From the NCBI RefSeq assembly GCF_009812035.1, contig NZ_VZIZ01000004.1, positions 18,552 to 82,551 of the forward strand: a stretch of DNA of 64,000 nucleotides, in the 5' to 3' direction. The stretch comes from Psychrobacter nivimaris. Lineage in GTDB: Bacteria; Pseudomonadota; Gammaproteobacteria; Pseudomonadales; Moraxellaceae. Below are positions 18,733 through 29,881 of this stretch, in pieces. The notes below the pieces were generated by a model that worked only from the letters and a program-made list of their open reading frames with translations, was not told where the DNA came from and did not search any database. The translations under genes were made by a program, and so were the position numbers. How positions within the stretch are numbered: position 1 is the first letter of the stretch; each line of letters starts with the position of its first letter.

Positions 18733-19626
18733 TCACGTTAGCAAGGCGGCCAGTCTGATCTTGGTATGTTCGTCCATCGCATCTATAGGTGTGACCAATG
18801 CTTGTGCAAGAGCACTGTGAGCGATTGACTCAGGTAGTTCAGCGGCAATCAAAGCAACAGCTTCTCGTATCACTTTTTGAGCATTATCTGCATTTTTCAG
18901 TAGGTTCTTTATCGCATAGTCGGCACTGACGGCTTCTTCCGTCGGATGCCAACAGTCGAAGTCTGTCACCAGAGCTAACGTGGCATAAGCAATACTGGCT
19001 TCACGTGCCAATTTGGCTTCTGGCATATTGGTCATGCCAATGATATCTGCCTGCATCTGACGATACCATTCTGACTCTGCTCGAGTTGAGAATTGAGGGC
19101 CTTCGATGCAGACATAAGTTGCCTTAGAATGACTGCTACCTTCTATAATATTTGCTTGGTCATAAGCGCGCGTCAAGAGTTCTGCTAGGGCAGGGCATAG
19201 TGGGTCAGCCATCGACACATGGGCGACGGCTCCCTCACCAAAGAAAGTACTCGCTCGCTGCTTAGTCATATCAATCATTTGATCTGGTATGACCATGTCT
19301 AATGGCTTAAGATGCGCTTGCAATGAGCCAACTGCTGATACGGAAACGATATAGCGTACCCCAAGCGTTTTTAGCGCATAGATATTGGCTCGATACGGCA
19401 CTTCGGACGGGGTCAGTCTATGACCCTGACCATGCCGTGTCAAAAAGGCAACGGTCACTCCCTCAAGCTCACCTAAGACAATATCATCAGATGGACTACC
19501 ATAAGGCGTCTGTATCGTTACACTGCGTTTGTTGGTCAGTGATGACATTTGGTAGAGACCGCTGCCACCGATGATAGCAATATCAGCAGATAACGTTGCC
19601 AGTACTTCCGTGTGAGGTATTGTCAT
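18733..19626 (-). CDS. mtnP: S-methyl-5'-thioadenosine (or thioinosine) phosphorylase
   Basis: 297 residues. Phosphorolysis of 5'-methylthioadenosine in methionine salvage. Motifs: IAIIGGSGLYQM, AFLTRHGQGHRLTPSEVPYRANIYALK, the phosphate-site SAVGSLQ, CIEGPQFSTRAESEWYR and IIGMTNMPEAKLAREA with the purine-site Asn/Met, and LVTDFDCWH. Family members differ in adenine versus hypoxanthine preference, which cannot be fixed here. It converges on arsM across a terminator. Because arsenosugar synthesis needs removal of adenine from a 5'-deoxy-5'-arsino-adenosine, it may serve that step (inference). Confidence 0.88.
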   Translation of the reverse strand: MTIPHTEVLATLSADIAIIGGSGLYQMSSLTNKRSVTIQTPYGSPSDDIVLGELEGVTVAFLTRHGQGHRLTPSEVPYRANIYALKTLGVRYIVSVSAVGSLQAHLKPLDMVIPDQMIDMTKQRASTFFGEGAVAHVSMADPLCPALAELLTRAYDQANIIEGSSHSKATYVCIEGPQFSTRAESEWYRQMQADIIGMTNMPEAKLAREASIAYATLALVTDFDCWHPTEEAVSADYAIKNLLKNADNAQKVIREAVALIAAELPESIAHSALAQALVTPIDAMDEHTKIRLAALLT

Positions 19627-20108
19627 AAGGACTATCCGAGTAGATTAATAAAAGAGAGACACAGACTAGTGCCATGTAATATCCTGAACCAAAAAATAGC
19701 TCAGATAAAATATAGCAGAACTTTTGTCCTTATAGTTATAAATCGAGATAGTTATAAATCGAGAGTCCTCATTAATTTGCTATATCTAAAAATTCCTAAG
19801 AAATAATGCGATATGGCAATATTTTTCAGATGTCGATAAAGGTTTACAATAGCAACAATTTTTGTTTTAATATTTATTAAATGAAACTTTGTTTCGCATA
19901 GCAAAACTTTATATATGTTAGCTCAATTAATGAATGGCCTATATTTTCTCAGGTAGCTTTAAATATAAGGTATTGAAAGAAAAAGAGAAAGCAAGCTAAG
20001 GTTTATTTGTTGATGGAATTACTATATTATTACTCGTCTGTAACGTATTTATGTATAAATACGGATATTGTTAAACGTACAAAATCGACCACTTCAAGGA
20101 TGAATTCA
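19627..20108. other. AT-rich intergenic region with a 16-bp tandem duplication
   Basis: About 480 bases upstream of both mtnP and the TAXI gene. It contains AGTTATAAATCGAGA twice in tandem at 19734 and 19750 (period 16). Open reading frames here start before the supported start at 20109 and are not credible. Confidence 0.5.
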
Positions 20109-21128
20109 ATGCTTAATTCTTTAAAATCCCCATTACTTTTGTCAGCTATGTTGAGTGCTGCCTTAGGTCTAACTGCATGCTCATCTCCAAGTTCAGAGGG
20201 CAGTGATACTGCATCTGCAGATAGCGCGGCAACAGATACTGCAGCAGATAAGCTTGATACTAAGTTTTTGACCATCGCTACTGGCGGTGCGTCTGGCCCT
20301 TACAACATCATTGGTACTTCATTGTCTGAAGTCTATGTCAAAACCTTTGGCGTAAACTCAAAAACTCAAACCACTGGCGCATCAGTCGAAAACGTCAATC
20401 TATTGACCCAAGGCAAGGTCGACATGGTCTTGGCACTAAGTGACGTAGTGACAGATGCTGTCGAAGGTAAAAACAACTTTGAGCAGCCAATCACTAACAT
20501 TCAACAGATTGCTGTTTTGTACCCTAATGTGGTGCAAATCGTAACCTCGGAAAAATCTGGTATCAAAAACATTGAAGATTTACGAGGCAAGCGTATTGCG
20601 GTAGGCGATCAAGGTTCTGGTACAGAAGTAAATGCTCGTACTTTACTTGAAGGGTTTGGTATCACGTATGATGATGTCACCGTTGATTATCTAGGCTTTG
20701 CTGAAGCTGCTGATGGTATGAAAGCAGGCAAGATCGAAGCGGCATTCTTTAGTAGTGGCCTACCAAACTCATCTTTGATGGAGCTAGAGCAAGGCTTAGA
20801 TTTACAGATTGTCACTATCAACCAAGACAAGCTAAAAGAAATCATCGCGACCAAGCCTTACTTCAAAACCTTTGAGATTCCTGCTGGCACTTATGGCAAC
20901 GAAACAGCCATACCAACTGCAGCAATCATGAATGCGTTGTTGGTTAGCTCTGATCTATCTGAAGCGGATGGTTATAAACTGACCAAAGCATTGTTTGATA
21001 ATTTAGATGGTCTAAAAACAGCTCACCAAGCGGCCAATGATATCAGTCTAGAAACCGCTCGTGATGGCATGGTAGCCCCAATCCATCCTGGAGCTAAAAA
21101 GTACTATGACGAACAATCAGCCAAGTAA
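20109..21128 (+). CDS. TAXI-family TRAP transporter solute-binding lipoprotein
   Basis: 339 residues from the ATG at 20109, chosen because AAGGA at 20096-20100 is 8 bases upstream; ATGs at 20007 and 20100 are in frame but badly placed. The lipoprotein signal ends in GLTACSS. The mature part has the TAXI start LTIATGGASGPYNIIGTSLSEVY, GASVENVNLLTQGKVDMVLALSDV, VGDQGSGTEVNARTLLEGFG and the C-terminal LFDNLDGLKTAH. Binds an unknown, probably carboxylate, solute in the periplasm. Its last 23 bases overlap the DUF1850 gene. Confidence 0.92.
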   Translation: MLNSLKSPLLLSAMLSAALGLTACSSPSSEGSDTASADSAATDTAADKLDTKFLTIATGGASGPYNIIGTSLSEVYVKTFGVNSKTQTTGASVENVNLLTQGKVDMVLALSDVVTDAVEGKNNFEQPITNIQQIAVLYPNVVQIVTSEKSGIKNIEDLRGKRIAVGDQGSGTEVNARTLLEGFGITYDDVTVDYLGFAEAADGMKAGKIEAAFFSSGLPNSSLMELEQGLDLQIVTINQDKLKEIIATKPYFKTFEIPAGTYGNETAIPTAAIMNALLVSSDLSEADGYKLTKALFDNLDGLKTAHQAANDISLETARDGMVAPIHPGAKKYYDEQSAK

Positions 21129-21669
21129 TTCATTATGTTTACCAACTGGCGCGGCATTTATTGCAGCGCTGGTTTTTTTTACGCTATGGTTAGGCTTTAC
21201 GCTTCAGTCTGTCGTTGAAGTGCGAGTCGCAGGCGTAGACGGTGCTGATGATAAGGTTTGTTATTTCACTGAGCCTGATTTTCAGCTACGTTGGATACAT
21301 TCTGTAGAAAAACAGTGGTGGGAAGAGCAGTATCAACGCATAGACGGCAGTAGTACAGAAGGTGCGGAGCTGTTACTGACCACGACGTATTTTGAAGCAT
21401 TCGGTGCGGGGACACCCTCCACCGAAATGCTCGCTCCTATACAAAAGCCTGGCTATCTGGGTTATCAAATCAACGAAAAACTGCCTCGCCTTAATTGGGT
21501 CGTATCTAGACTGACCAAAGGTGAAATGGATTATGGTGGTCATCGTTTCTTGATTCACCAGTGGGTGCCAGACTATTCTGAAGTGGTGATCATGCCTAAG
21601 ACGTATGATTTAATTGATAGATTTAAAAAGGACTTTTGTCATGAACTCCCAAGTGACGGATCAAGGTAG
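21106..21669 (+). CDS. DUF1850 domain-containing protein of TRAP operon
   Basis: 187 residues with one N-terminal membrane segment (FIAALVFFTLWLGFTLQSVV) and then a conserved WIHSVEKQWWEEQYQ segment and YFEAFGAGTPSTE, typical of DUF1850 proteins. This family is almost always between the binding protein and the fused permease of TAXI-TRAP systems. It overlaps the preceding gene by 23 bases and the following one by about 29, indicating translational coupling. Function unknown. Confidence 0.85.
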   Translation: MTNNQPSNSLCLPTGAAFIAALVFFTLWLGFTLQSVVEVRVAGVDGADDKVCYFTEPDFQLRWIHSVEKQWWEEQYQRIDGSSTEGAELLLTTTYFEAFGAGTPSTEMLAPIQKPGYLGYQINEKLPRLNWVVSRLTKGEMDYGGHRFLIHQWVPDYSEVVIMPKTYDLIDRFKKDFCHELPSDGSR

Positions 21670-23683
21670 TGTGACTACCATGCCAGATGCGCAAGTTGAT
21701 AACGATGCTGAGGCGGATGCGGTCAACCGAGCAGTATTGGAAAAATATGACCGAGAGTCAATCACGCGTCATATCACTCAAGGACCAGTAAAATATTTTA
21801 TCGCTGGCATTTGTATACTCTATTCACTGTTTCATTTATATATCACTTTTAATCCAATGCCAGCACTGTTGCAGCGCTCTGTGCACGTGGGCGTTGGTTT
21901 TGCATTGATATTCCTAATTTTTCCAGCCAGTAAAAAAAGCAGTCGCAAACGAGTGGCATGGTATGACTGGCTTTGGTTTGCGCTGTCCTTATCTGGCATG
22001 GGCTACTTGATTTACGAGTATCAAGATATTGTGACCTCGCGCGGCGGTATGGCGAACCAGATGGATGTGATATTTTCACTAATCACCGTAGTCTGTGTGT
22101 TAGAGGGCAGTCGCCGTATCACAGGTTGGATTTTGCCGATATTGGCAGGGATATTCTTAGCCTATCCGTTTGTCAGTCACATGGATTTTATGCCTGATAG
22201 ACTTTTGACTCGCCCTTATGATATGGGTGATATTTTCGGTCAATTATTCCTAAAAACAGAAGGTCTGTATTCTGTCGCGATCGGTGCGTCAGTGACGTTT
22301 ATTTTCTTGTTTATCTTATTCGGTGCGTTCTTAGCACGCTCAGGGATGGGGCAGCTGTTTAATGATCTGGCATTGGCCATCGCAGGTCATAAGAAAGGCG
22401 GGCCTGCAAAAGTAGCGGTCATCTCTAGTGGCTTTATGGGCAGTATCAACGGCTCTGCATTATCAAATGTAGTAAGTACCGGTGCCTTTACGATTCCGCT
22501 GATGAAAAAAGTCGGCTATCACAAAGATTTCGCGGGTGCAGTTGAGGCGAGTGCATCTGTAGGTGGGCAGATTTTGCCACCAATTATGGGTGCCAGTGCG
22601 TTCATTATGGCAGAGACCACAGGTTTGCCTTATAGCACGATTGCGCTTGCAGCCCTACTACCAGCCGTGCTGTACTATTTGGGTGTGATTGCACAGGTAC
22701 ATTTCCGCGCTGGTCGCCGCGATCTAAAAGGTATCGCTAAAGAAAATCTGCCAGCAGTAAAAGCAGTCCTAAAAGCACGTGGTCATATGCTATTGCCGAT
22801 TGTTTTTTTGGTTTTCTTGTTAATCAGAAACGTACCTGTAGGATATGCAGCAGCTTATACCATTGGTTTTACGGTTGTCATCAGTATGCTACGTGCTGAG
22901 ACACGCATGAGCTTTTCTGATATTTTAGGTGCATTGGAAGATGGTGCGCGTCAGTCGCTTGCAGTCATGGCGGCCTGTGCGGTCGTTGGTATTATCATTG
23001 GGGTGGTGAGTCTGACTAGTTTCGGTACCGTAATGACATCCTCTATCGTTACGCTAGGCGCGGGATCGTTGTTCTTTACGCTTATTTTAACCATGCTAGC
23101 ATCTATGGTATTAGGCATGGGATTACCGTCTATTCCTGCCTATATCATTACGGCGACGATGGCGGCGCCAGCATTAGCTGGTTTTGATATTCCAATTTTG
23201 TCAGCGCATATGTTTGTTTTTTATTTTGGTATTTTTGCCAATATTACCCCGCCTGTGTGTCTAGCGGCCTTTGCTGGTGCGGGTATATCGGGCGGCGATC
23301 CGATGAAGACAGGATTCTTGTCGCTCAAGCTGGCACTCGCTGGATTTATCGTACCGTTTATGTTTATCTATAATCCTACGATGCTGATGATTGACCCCAC
23401 TGATCTTGCTGTTACGGCAAAAGACTTCCCGCTACCGCCTATTGTAGATATCATTACAGTAGTAGTGACTTCGATTACTGGTGTCATTGCACTAAGCTCA
23501 GCACTTGAGGGGTACTTCAGAGGCGAGATGAATACGGTGACTCGTGTCATCTTAGCTATTGGCGCTTTGTTACTGATTTACCCTGAAATGATCACGGGCA
23601 TCGTAGGAGGAGTTATTGTCCTCGGTATTGCTGCATTCAATATAAAAACAGCTGGAAAGCCAACGCCAACTTTAACCGTGTAA
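21641..23683 (+). CDS. TRAP transporter permease, fused small and large subunits (4TM/12TM)
   Basis: 680 residues from the ATG at 21641, which has AAGGA 8 bases upstream; an ATG at 21614 is in frame but lacks a site. The N-terminal third carries the DctQ-like helices and the rest the DctM-like part with GFMGSINGSALSNVVSTGAFTIPLMKKVGY, GGQILPPIMGASAFIMAE and MVLGMGLPSIPAYIITATMAAPAL. About sixteen membrane helices. Sodium-driven uptake is usual for the family. It ends before a strong terminator. Confidence 0.93.
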   Translation: MNSQVTDQGSVTTMPDAQVDNDAEADAVNRAVLEKYDRESITRHITQGPVKYFIAGICILYSLFHLYITFNPMPALLQRSVHVGVGFALIFLIFPASKKSSRKRVAWYDWLWFALSLSGMGYLIYEYQDIVTSRGGMANQMDVIFSLITVVCVLEGSRRITGWILPILAGIFLAYPFVSHMDFMPDRLLTRPYDMGDIFGQLFLKTEGLYSVAIGASVTFIFLFILFGAFLARSGMGQLFNDLALAIAGHKKGGPAKVAVISSGFMGSINGSALSNVVSTGAFTIPLMKKVGYHKDFAGAVEASASVGGQILPPIMGASAFIMAETTGLPYSTIALAALLPAVLYYLGVIAQVHFRAGRRDLKGIAKENLPAVKAVLKARGHMLLPIVFLVFLLIRNVPVGYAAAYTIGFTVVISMLRAETRMSFSDILGALEDGARQSLAVMAACAVVGIIIGVVSLTSFGTVMTSSIVTLGAGSLFFTLILTMLASMVLGMGLPSIPAYIITATMAAPALAGFDIPILSAHMFVFYFGIFANITPPVCLAAFAGAGISGGDPMKTGFLSLKLALAGFIVPFMFIYNPTMLMIDPTDLAVTAKDFPLPPIVDIITVVVTSITGVIALSSALEGYFRGEMNTVTRVILAIGALLLIYPEMITGIVGGVIVLGIAAFNIKTAGKPTPTLTV

Positions 23684-23721
23684 AGTATTGGATTTGAATT
23701 CTTCGTAAATCTAACAAAGCT

Positions 23722-23761
23722 AAAAAAAGGGTGAATAACAAATCTGTTATTCACCCTTTTT
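23722..23761. terminator. Bidirectional terminator between TRAP operon and lipA
   Basis: A7, then GGGTGAATAACA paired with TGTTATTCACCC around a 4-nt loop (AATC), then T5. Serves the convergent genes on both sides. Confidence 0.9.
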
Positions 23762-23827
23762 AATATTCTTAAGAGATGTTCTAGCGGCTGTTGTTCGCAA
23801 CTACTTTCACCTCACTTGATTGCTAAA

Positions 23828-24871
23828 TTAGCAGCCAAGTTTACCTTCAGCTTCTAATGCTTTTTTGCTACGGATAGGTGCTGGGCAATCTTCGCCATAG
23901 TACTGACGATCTGCAAAGTAGCTTGAGCGTACCATTGGGCCTGCCCAAATACTAAAGAAGCCAATCTTTTTACCGTAGTCCATATAGCGTTGGAACTCAT
24001 CTGGATGAACATAACGATCGACAGGCGCGTGGTTTTTACTAGGCTGTAGATACTGACCGATAGTGATCATATCTACATCATGAGCTTTTAGATCATCGAG
24101 TAGGGCATAGATCTCTTCTTCTGTCTCGCCAAGACCAACCATAAAGCCGCACTTGGTGGCGATATCAGGACGACGCTCTTTATAAATCTTAAGCAAATCT
24201 AGTGAATGCTGATAGTCAGAACCTGGACGGAAGGCCTTGTATAGACGTGGCACCGTTTCGATGTTGTGGTTAAACACATCTGGTGCAGTCTCTGTCAATA
24301 AATCCAAAGCGATATCCATACGACCACGGAAATCTGGTACTAGGATTTCAATCAAGCAGTTTGGGCTAAGTGCTCTTGACTCGTTTAGGACTTCCACAAA
24401 ATGTCCAGCACCGCCGTCTTTTAAATCATCGCGATCGACAGAGGTGATTACAGCATACTTAAGCTGTAGACCTTGAATCGTCTCAGCGGTATGACGCGGC
24501 TCATCCTTGTCTAGCTCATTAGGACGACCATGGCCTACATCACAGAACGGGCAGCGACGCGTACAAATATCACCCATGATCATAAAGGTGGCTGTACCAT
24601 CAGCGAAGCACTGTGGCAGGTTAGGGCAGGCCGCTTCTTCACAGACGGTATAAAGCTTTTGCTCACGTAAGGTTGCTTTGATACGAGCAACTTCAGCAGG
24701 CGAGGACATTTTTACCCGAATCCAATCAGGCTTTTTCTTTGCCTCGACAGTCGGGATCACTTTAATTGGGATACGGGCAACTTTGTCATAGCCACGTAGC
24801 TTTTCGCCTTGGATGGCTTTTTTTGGTTTGGCCTTAGCAGCAGGTACATGTGTTTGTACGGCAGTTGTCAT
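23828..24871 (-). CDS. lipA: Lipoyl synthase
   Basis: 347 residues. Radical SAM enzyme that inserts two sulfurs into octanoyl groups on lipoyl domains. Both cluster motifs are seen: [12 protein letters not shown] for the auxiliary cluster and [15 protein letters not shown] (C-x3-C-x2-C) for the SAM cluster, followed by [18 protein letters not shown] and GLGETEEEI. The C-terminal arginine-serine pair needed for the auxiliary cluster is in PMVRSSYFA. LipB is not adjacent. Confidence 0.97.
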   Translation of the reverse strand: MTTAVQTHVPAAKAKPKKAIQGEKLRGYDKVARIPIKVIPTVEAKKKPDWIRVKMSSPAEVARIKATLREQKLYTVCEEAACPNLPQCFADGTATFMIMGDICTRRCPFCDVGHGRPNELDKDEPRHTAETIQGLQLKYAVITSVDRDDLKDGGAGHFVEVLNESRALSPNCLIEILVPDFRGRMDIALDLLTETAPDVFNHNIETVPRLYKAFRPGSDYQHSLDLLKIYKERRPDIATKCGFMVGLGETEEEIYALLDDLKAHDVDMITIGQYLQPSKNHAPVDRYVHPDEFQRYMDYGKKIGFFSIWAGPMVRSSYFADRQYYGEDCPAPIRSKKALEAEGKLGC

Positions 24872-25019
24872 AATAGAGTTATCTCTTAACCCTTTATATT
24901 ATAAGGGTTTATGGAATGATCAGAATGTTTTATGAGTGTAGATATTATAGCAGAAATTTGGTCGTCAATTTTTAAACAATATTGTTAAGATTACTATGAT
25001 TGCTCGGACGACCATAGTT

Positions 25020-25430
25020 TTAAATATCTATATCGATTTCCAACTCATTCAGTATATCTATGGCAGCGCGAAATGCTTCTTGTGTGGCAGGTGCACCGCA
25101 GTACGGCAAGCTGTGCATGAGCACTTCTCTAATCTCAGCGACACTGGCCCCGTTGTTAATGGCACCGCGTATATGTCCTTTCAACTCATTTGGGCTTTTT
25201 TGGGCAATTAAAAAGGCAATAGTGATTAATGAGCGATACTTACGAGGTAATACTGAGTCATCTTGCCAAGTGCTGCCCCAAGCGTGTTCAATAATCCAGT
25301 CTTGCAGCGGTTGGGTAAATCCTGTGGCAGCATCAAGCGAGCGTTTGACATGCTGCTCACCCATCACCTCTGTGCGTACTTTGAGCCCATTGTCATAGTT
25401 GGTATTGTTGTCCATATTGCTATCGTCCAT
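25020..25430 (-). CDS. Carboxymuconolactone decarboxylase family protein
   Basis: 136 residues, an AhpD-like helical fold. The family core is PRKYRSLITIAFLIAQKSPNELKGHIRGAINNGASVAEIREVLMHSLPYCGAPATQEAF. It resembles 4-carboxymuconolactone decarboxylase more than the CxxC peroxidases: a single cysteine sits in LPYCGAP and the redox pair is missing. No protocatechuate genes are nearby, so the substrate is uncertain. AAGGACGACAAGAT precedes the first ATG. Confidence 0.85.
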   Translation of the reverse strand: MDDSNMDNNTNYDNGLKVRTEVMGEQHVKRSLDAATGFTQPLQDWIIEHAWGSTWQDDSVLPRKYRSLITIAFLIAQKSPNELKGHIRGAINNGASVAEIREVLMHSLPYCGAPATQEAFRAAIDILNELEIDIDI

Positions 25431-25755
25431 ATCTTGTCGTCCTTAATAATGTCTTATAAAAGCGTATAACAGTCATATGGTGTCTGTTCAGTCATAAAGC
25501 AAGCAATTATTGATACGTGCGTACGAGTGAATGCCAGTTATAATGAGCGCGACAATCATATTATTGATGGCACTATTTTTATAATAAATGTTCGATATGG
25601 CCTTACTATGCGCCTTTTCAGGGCTGAGCCATTAACATTTAGAGCGATTTAAGCTATGATTGCACGGATAATTATTCCCTATAGTATATAGACGCAGGCA
25701 GTCATGCTGACTACCCACGCAATGTGCTAAACCCCAACTGACGAGGACGACTATT
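25431..25755. other. Intergenic region upstream of acnB
   Basis: 325 bases between divergent genes. A possible weak promoter is TTGCAC (25660) with TAGTAT (25682). No gene, RNA or repeat is recognised. Confidence 0.4.
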
Positions 25756-28359
25756 GTGTTAGAAGCTTATCGTAAACATGTCGAAGAACGTGCTGAGCTA
25801 GGAACGGTTCCGCTACCATTGAACGAAAAACAAGTAGCAGAGTTGGTTGAATTACTAAAGAACCCGCCAGCAGGCGAAGATGCATTTTTGATGAACTTGT
25901 TAGAAAACCGTATCCCTGCTGGTGTAGACCAAGCAGCCTACGTAAAAGCTGCGTTTTTGGCTGCTATCTTAAAAGGTGAAACATCATCACCATTGATCAG
26001 CAAGCAAAAAGCGGTTGAAATCCTAGGTACTATGCAAGGTGGCTACAACGTTCAGCCATTAGTTGCTGCACTAGATGATAGTGAAGTTGCACAAGACGCT
26101 GCTGAAGCACTAAAGAAAACGCTATTGGTATTTGACGCATTCAATGACGTGACTGAAAAAGCTGAAGCGGGCAACACCATTGCTAAAGAAGTGGTTCAAT
26201 CTTGGGCTGACGCAGAATGGTTCTTGAACCGTGATGCAGTACCAGAAAAAACCACTTATACGACGTTCAAAGTCACTGGCGAGACTAATACAGATGACTT
26301 GTCGCCTGCGCAAGACGCATGGAGCCGTCCTGATATTCCATTGCATTCACTAGCCATGCACAAAAACTCTCGCGACGGCATCAATGCTGACGAAGAGGGT
26401 GTTGTTGGCCCAATGAAGCAAATCGAAGCGCTTAAAGAAAAAGGCCATCCGCTAGCCTATGTTGGTGATGTTGTTGGTACTGGTTCTAGCCGTAAGTCTG
26501 CAACCAACTCAGTATTGTGGTTGATGGGTGAAGATATCCCTAACGTGCCAAACAAACGTGGCGGCGGTCTAGTACTTGGTAACAATATCGCTCCTATCTT
26601 CTTCAATACGATGGAAGATTCTGGCGCATTGCCAATTGAAAAAGTGGCAGTTGATAACCTAAACATGGGTGATGTATTTGACATCTATCCATACGAAGGC
26701 AAAATCACTAAGCATGACTCTGACGAAGTACTATCAACGTTCTCACTAAACTCACCAACATTGCTTGATGAAGTTCGTGCTGGCGGCCGTATTCCATTAA
26801 TCGTTGGTCGTGGTTTGACTAACCGTGCTCGTGAATACATGGGTCTTGGTCATTCAGATATCTTTGCTAAGCCAGAAGAGCCAGCTGATACTGGTAAAGG
26901 CTTTACGCTTGCACAGAAAATGGTTGGTAAAGCGTGTGGCCTGACAGGCGTACGTCCAGGTATGTACTGTGAGCCTAAGATGACTACGGTCGGCTCTCAG
27001 GATACGACTGGTCCAATGACGCGTGATGAGCTAAAAGACTTGGCATGTTTGGGTTTCCAAGCAGACCTCGTGATGCAGTCATTCTGTCATACTGCTGCTT
27101 ATCCAAAGCCAGTTGACGTTGAGACTCAGCACACACTACCTGACTTCATCATGAACCGTGGCGGTGTAAGCTTACGTCCAGGTGATGGTATCATTCACTC
27201 ATGGTTGAACCGTATGCTACTTCCAGATACCGTTGGTACTGGTGGTGACTCGCATACTCGTTTCCCAATGGGTATCTCGTTCCCAGCGGGTTCTGGTCTA
27301 GTTGCTTTCGCAGCTGCAACTGGTGTGATGCCACTTGATATGCCTGAATCTGTTCGTGTTCGTTTTGTTGGTGAGCGTCAAGCTGGTATCACGCTACGTG
27401 ACCTAGTACATGCTATCCCTTATCAAGCGATCAAAGAAGGTTACTTGACCGTGGATAAGAAAGGTAAAATCAACGAGTTCAACGGCCGCATTCTTGAGAT
27501 TGAAGGCCTAGAAGATTTGACCGCTGAGCAAGCGTTTGAATTGTCTGATGCCTCAGCTGAGCGTAGTGCTGCTGGCTGTACCATCACTTTGTCTGAAGCG
27601 TCAGTGACTGAGTACCTAAACTCAAACATCACGCTGCTTAAATGGATGATCTCAGAAGGCTATGGCGATGCACGTACGATCAGCCGCCGTGTGGAGCAAA
27701 TGCAAGAGTGGCTGGCTAACCCAAGCCTCATGCGTGCTGATGATGATGCTGAATACGCGATCGACATCACTATCGATATGAGCGAAATCAAAGAGCCTAT
27801 CCTGTGCTGCCCGAACGATCCAGATGATGCAAAAACGCTAGCAGACGTGGCTGGTGATACGATTGATGAAGTATTCATTGGTTCATGTATGACTAACATC
27901 GGTCACTTCCGTGCCGCTGGTAAATTGCTACAAGACGTACCAGCAGGTAGCCTGAAGACTCGTCTATGGATTGCACCACCGACTAAGATGGATGCACGCC
28001 AATTGATGGAAGAAGGTTACTACAACATCTATGCACAAGCCGGCGCTCGTACTGAAATGCCAGGTTGTTCACTATGTATGGGTAACCAAGCACGTATCGC
28101 ACCGAAATCTACTGCGGTATCGACCTCAACTCGTAACTTCCCGAACCGTCTAGGTCAAGGCGCTAACGTATACCTAGCGTCTGCAGAGCTTGCAGCAGTC
28201 GCAGCGGTACTTGGTAAATTGCCGACTAACGATGAGTATCAGCAATATGCTGGCATGCTAAATAGCATGGGTGATGAAGTCTATCAATACATGAACTTCG
28301 ACCGTATGGAAGACTATACGGAAGAAGCAGACAAGATCAACGTTGCTCAGTTGAGCTAA
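25756..28359 (+). CDS. acnB: Bifunctional aconitate hydratase 2 / 2-methylisocitrate dehydratase
   Basis: 867 residues, TCA cycle. N-terminal HEAT-like AcnB domain ([16 protein letters not shown] onward), swivel domain with [17 protein letters not shown], then the catalytic domains with [30 protein letters not shown] and the cluster cysteines in [13 protein letters not shown] and [17 protein letters not shown] start at 25756, supported by GAGGA 8 bases upstream. Codon use is strongly biased, as expected of a highly expressed gene. Terminator follows. Confidence 0.97.
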   Translation: MLEAYRKHVEERAELGTVPLPLNEKQVAELVELLKNPPAGEDAFLMNLLENRIPAGVDQAAYVKAAFLAAILKGETSSPLISKQKAVEILGTMQGGYNVQPLVAALDDSEVAQDAAEALKKTLLVFDAFNDVTEKAEAGNTIAKEVVQSWADAEWFLNRDAVPEKTTYTTFKVTGETNTDDLSPAQDAWSRPDIPLHSLAMHKNSRDGINADEEGVVGPMKQIEALKEKGHPLAYVGDVVGTGSSRKSATNSVLWLMGEDIPNVPNKRGGGLVLGNNIAPIFFNTMEDSGALPIEKVAVDNLNMGDVFDIYPYEGKITKHDSDEVLSTFSLNSPTLLDEVRAGGRIPLIVGRGLTNRAREYMGLGHSDIFAKPEEPADTGKGFTLAQKMVGKACGLTGVRPGMYCEPKMTTVGSQDTTGPMTRDELKDLACLGFQADLVMQSFCHTAAYPKPVDVETQHTLPDFIMNRGGVSLRPGDGIIHSWLNRMLLPDTVGTGGDSHTRFPMGISFPAGSGLVAFAAATGVMPLDMPESVRVRFVGERQAGITLRDLVHAIPYQAIKEGYLTVDKKGKINEFNGRILEIEGLEDLTAEQAFELSDASAERSAAGCTITLSEASVTEYLNSNITLLKWMISEGYGDARTISRRVEQMQEWLANPSLMRADDDAEYAIDITIDMSEIKEPILCCPNDPDDAKTLADVAGDTIDEVFIGSCMTNIGHFRAAGKLLQDVPAGSLKTRLWIAPPTKMDARQLMEEGYYNIYAQAGARTEMPGCSLCMGNQARIAPKSTAVSTSTRNFPNRLGQGANVYLASAELAAVAAVLGKLPTNDEYQQYAGMLNSMGDEVYQYMNFDRMEDYTEEADKINVAQLS

Positions 28360-28400
28360 TTTTGGTTGACGTTTAAGTTAAACGTTTTTAAATAAACAAA

Positions 28401-28431
28401 ACCCCGTATCGTAATGATGCGGGGTTTTTTT
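28401..28431 (+). terminator. Terminator after acnB
   Basis: ACCCCGTATC pairs with GATGCGGGGT around a 5-nt loop (GTAAT), preceded by A4 and followed by T7. Confidence 0.88.
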
Positions 28432-28695
28432 AATTTTTTGAAAAAAATTTCAGAATCAAGAAGTACGTTTAACTTATTAAAAATCAGACTTTCAATAAGT
28501 TGACAACTCCTAAAGTCTCTTATCGTCTATCATAAATCGTATTTTTTAAGGGTCTCTGAATACAAGGAGGTGGGTGTAGTAAAATTCTGATAGGTTTAAT
28601 TTAAAAATTCTCTATATACATCATTAAAAATAGCTTAAAATGTAATAATAAATATTAAACTATACTAAGCTTTTAAAACTATAATTGAGCCATTC
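28432..28695. other. AT-rich upstream region of the ATPase gene
   Basis: 264 very AT-rich bases marking the left edge of the accessory patch. A purine-rich AAGGAGGTGGGTG tract lies at 28563-28575 but is not followed by an ORF start. No clear direct repeat of the patch ends is seen. Confidence 0.4.
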
Positions 28696-29881
28696 ATGAT
28701 TGATTCAGAGATATTTACGGAACAGGCAGAGTATTTATCAGGTAGTGCTTTTAAAAGGTGGTCGATTAGTCACCAGAATGAAGCAGATACTATGAGGAAG
28801 CTAACACAAGCTGGTGCTAAGTTAATAACTGGACCTCGAGGATGTGGTAAAACAACTTTAATGCTTAAAGCTTTTGATAAATTGATGACAAGTAAGAAAG
28901 GAAACGGATTCCCTGTATATGTAAACTTCAAATCATCTTTAAAGCTGGAACCTCTATATAGAAGTAATACAAATGCTGTTTATTGGTTTAATCAATGGGT
29001 AATGCTTAAAGTTATTAGTGGAATTTACGACTCCTTGATTAAAATGAATATACACAAAGATGTTTTTAGATTGACTAAAGACCAAACAGCGAAGAATATC
29101 GAGCTACTAGAAATGGGGCGAGTCGATCTACTTAATGATGAAGATGATCAAATCACTCTTAATGATATACATACTTTAGCTGACAAAGTTTGCGAAATTT
29201 CGTTTAAATCACGATTTATTCTTCTACTTGATGATGCTGGACATGCCTTCTCTTCTGATCAACAAAAAGACTTTTTTGAATTTTACAGACAAATAAAGTC
29301 GAAAAAAATATCTCCAAAAGCTGCCATTTATCCTGGCGTAATAAACTATTCTTCTTCATTCCATGTCGGTCATGATGCAGAAGAAATTGATGTCTGGGTA
29401 AAACCTAATAGTGACGGCTACCTAGATTTTATGCATTCTTTATTGAAATCAAGATTTGAAAGTAAAGTCTTTGAATCTTTGATTAATGAGAAAAATCTTC
29501 TAAACCTTATGTGCTTTGCAGCTTATGGAATACCACGCGCTCTTTTAAATATGATTTCATCTATTTGTATCGAAGATGAAGATGGAGAAGTCTCCGTAAA
29601 TCTCACAGCTAAAAATACTCTCAAAGAAATAAAAAATAGTCATGATTCAACATACAATATCTATGATTCTCTAAAGATAAAGTTGCCTATGTATCGTAAT
29701 TTTATTGATACGGGTTCTAATTTTTATGAACAAACATTAAAAATTATTAAAGAGTTTAATAAAGGTTCAGATGTAGGTAAGCAAAGCTCAATCATAGCAA
29801 TAAAGAGACCGGTTTCAGCAGAGTTGGAAAAAGTAATTGGTTTTTTTCAGTATGCTGGACTGCTCTCTCCTAATAGTATTA

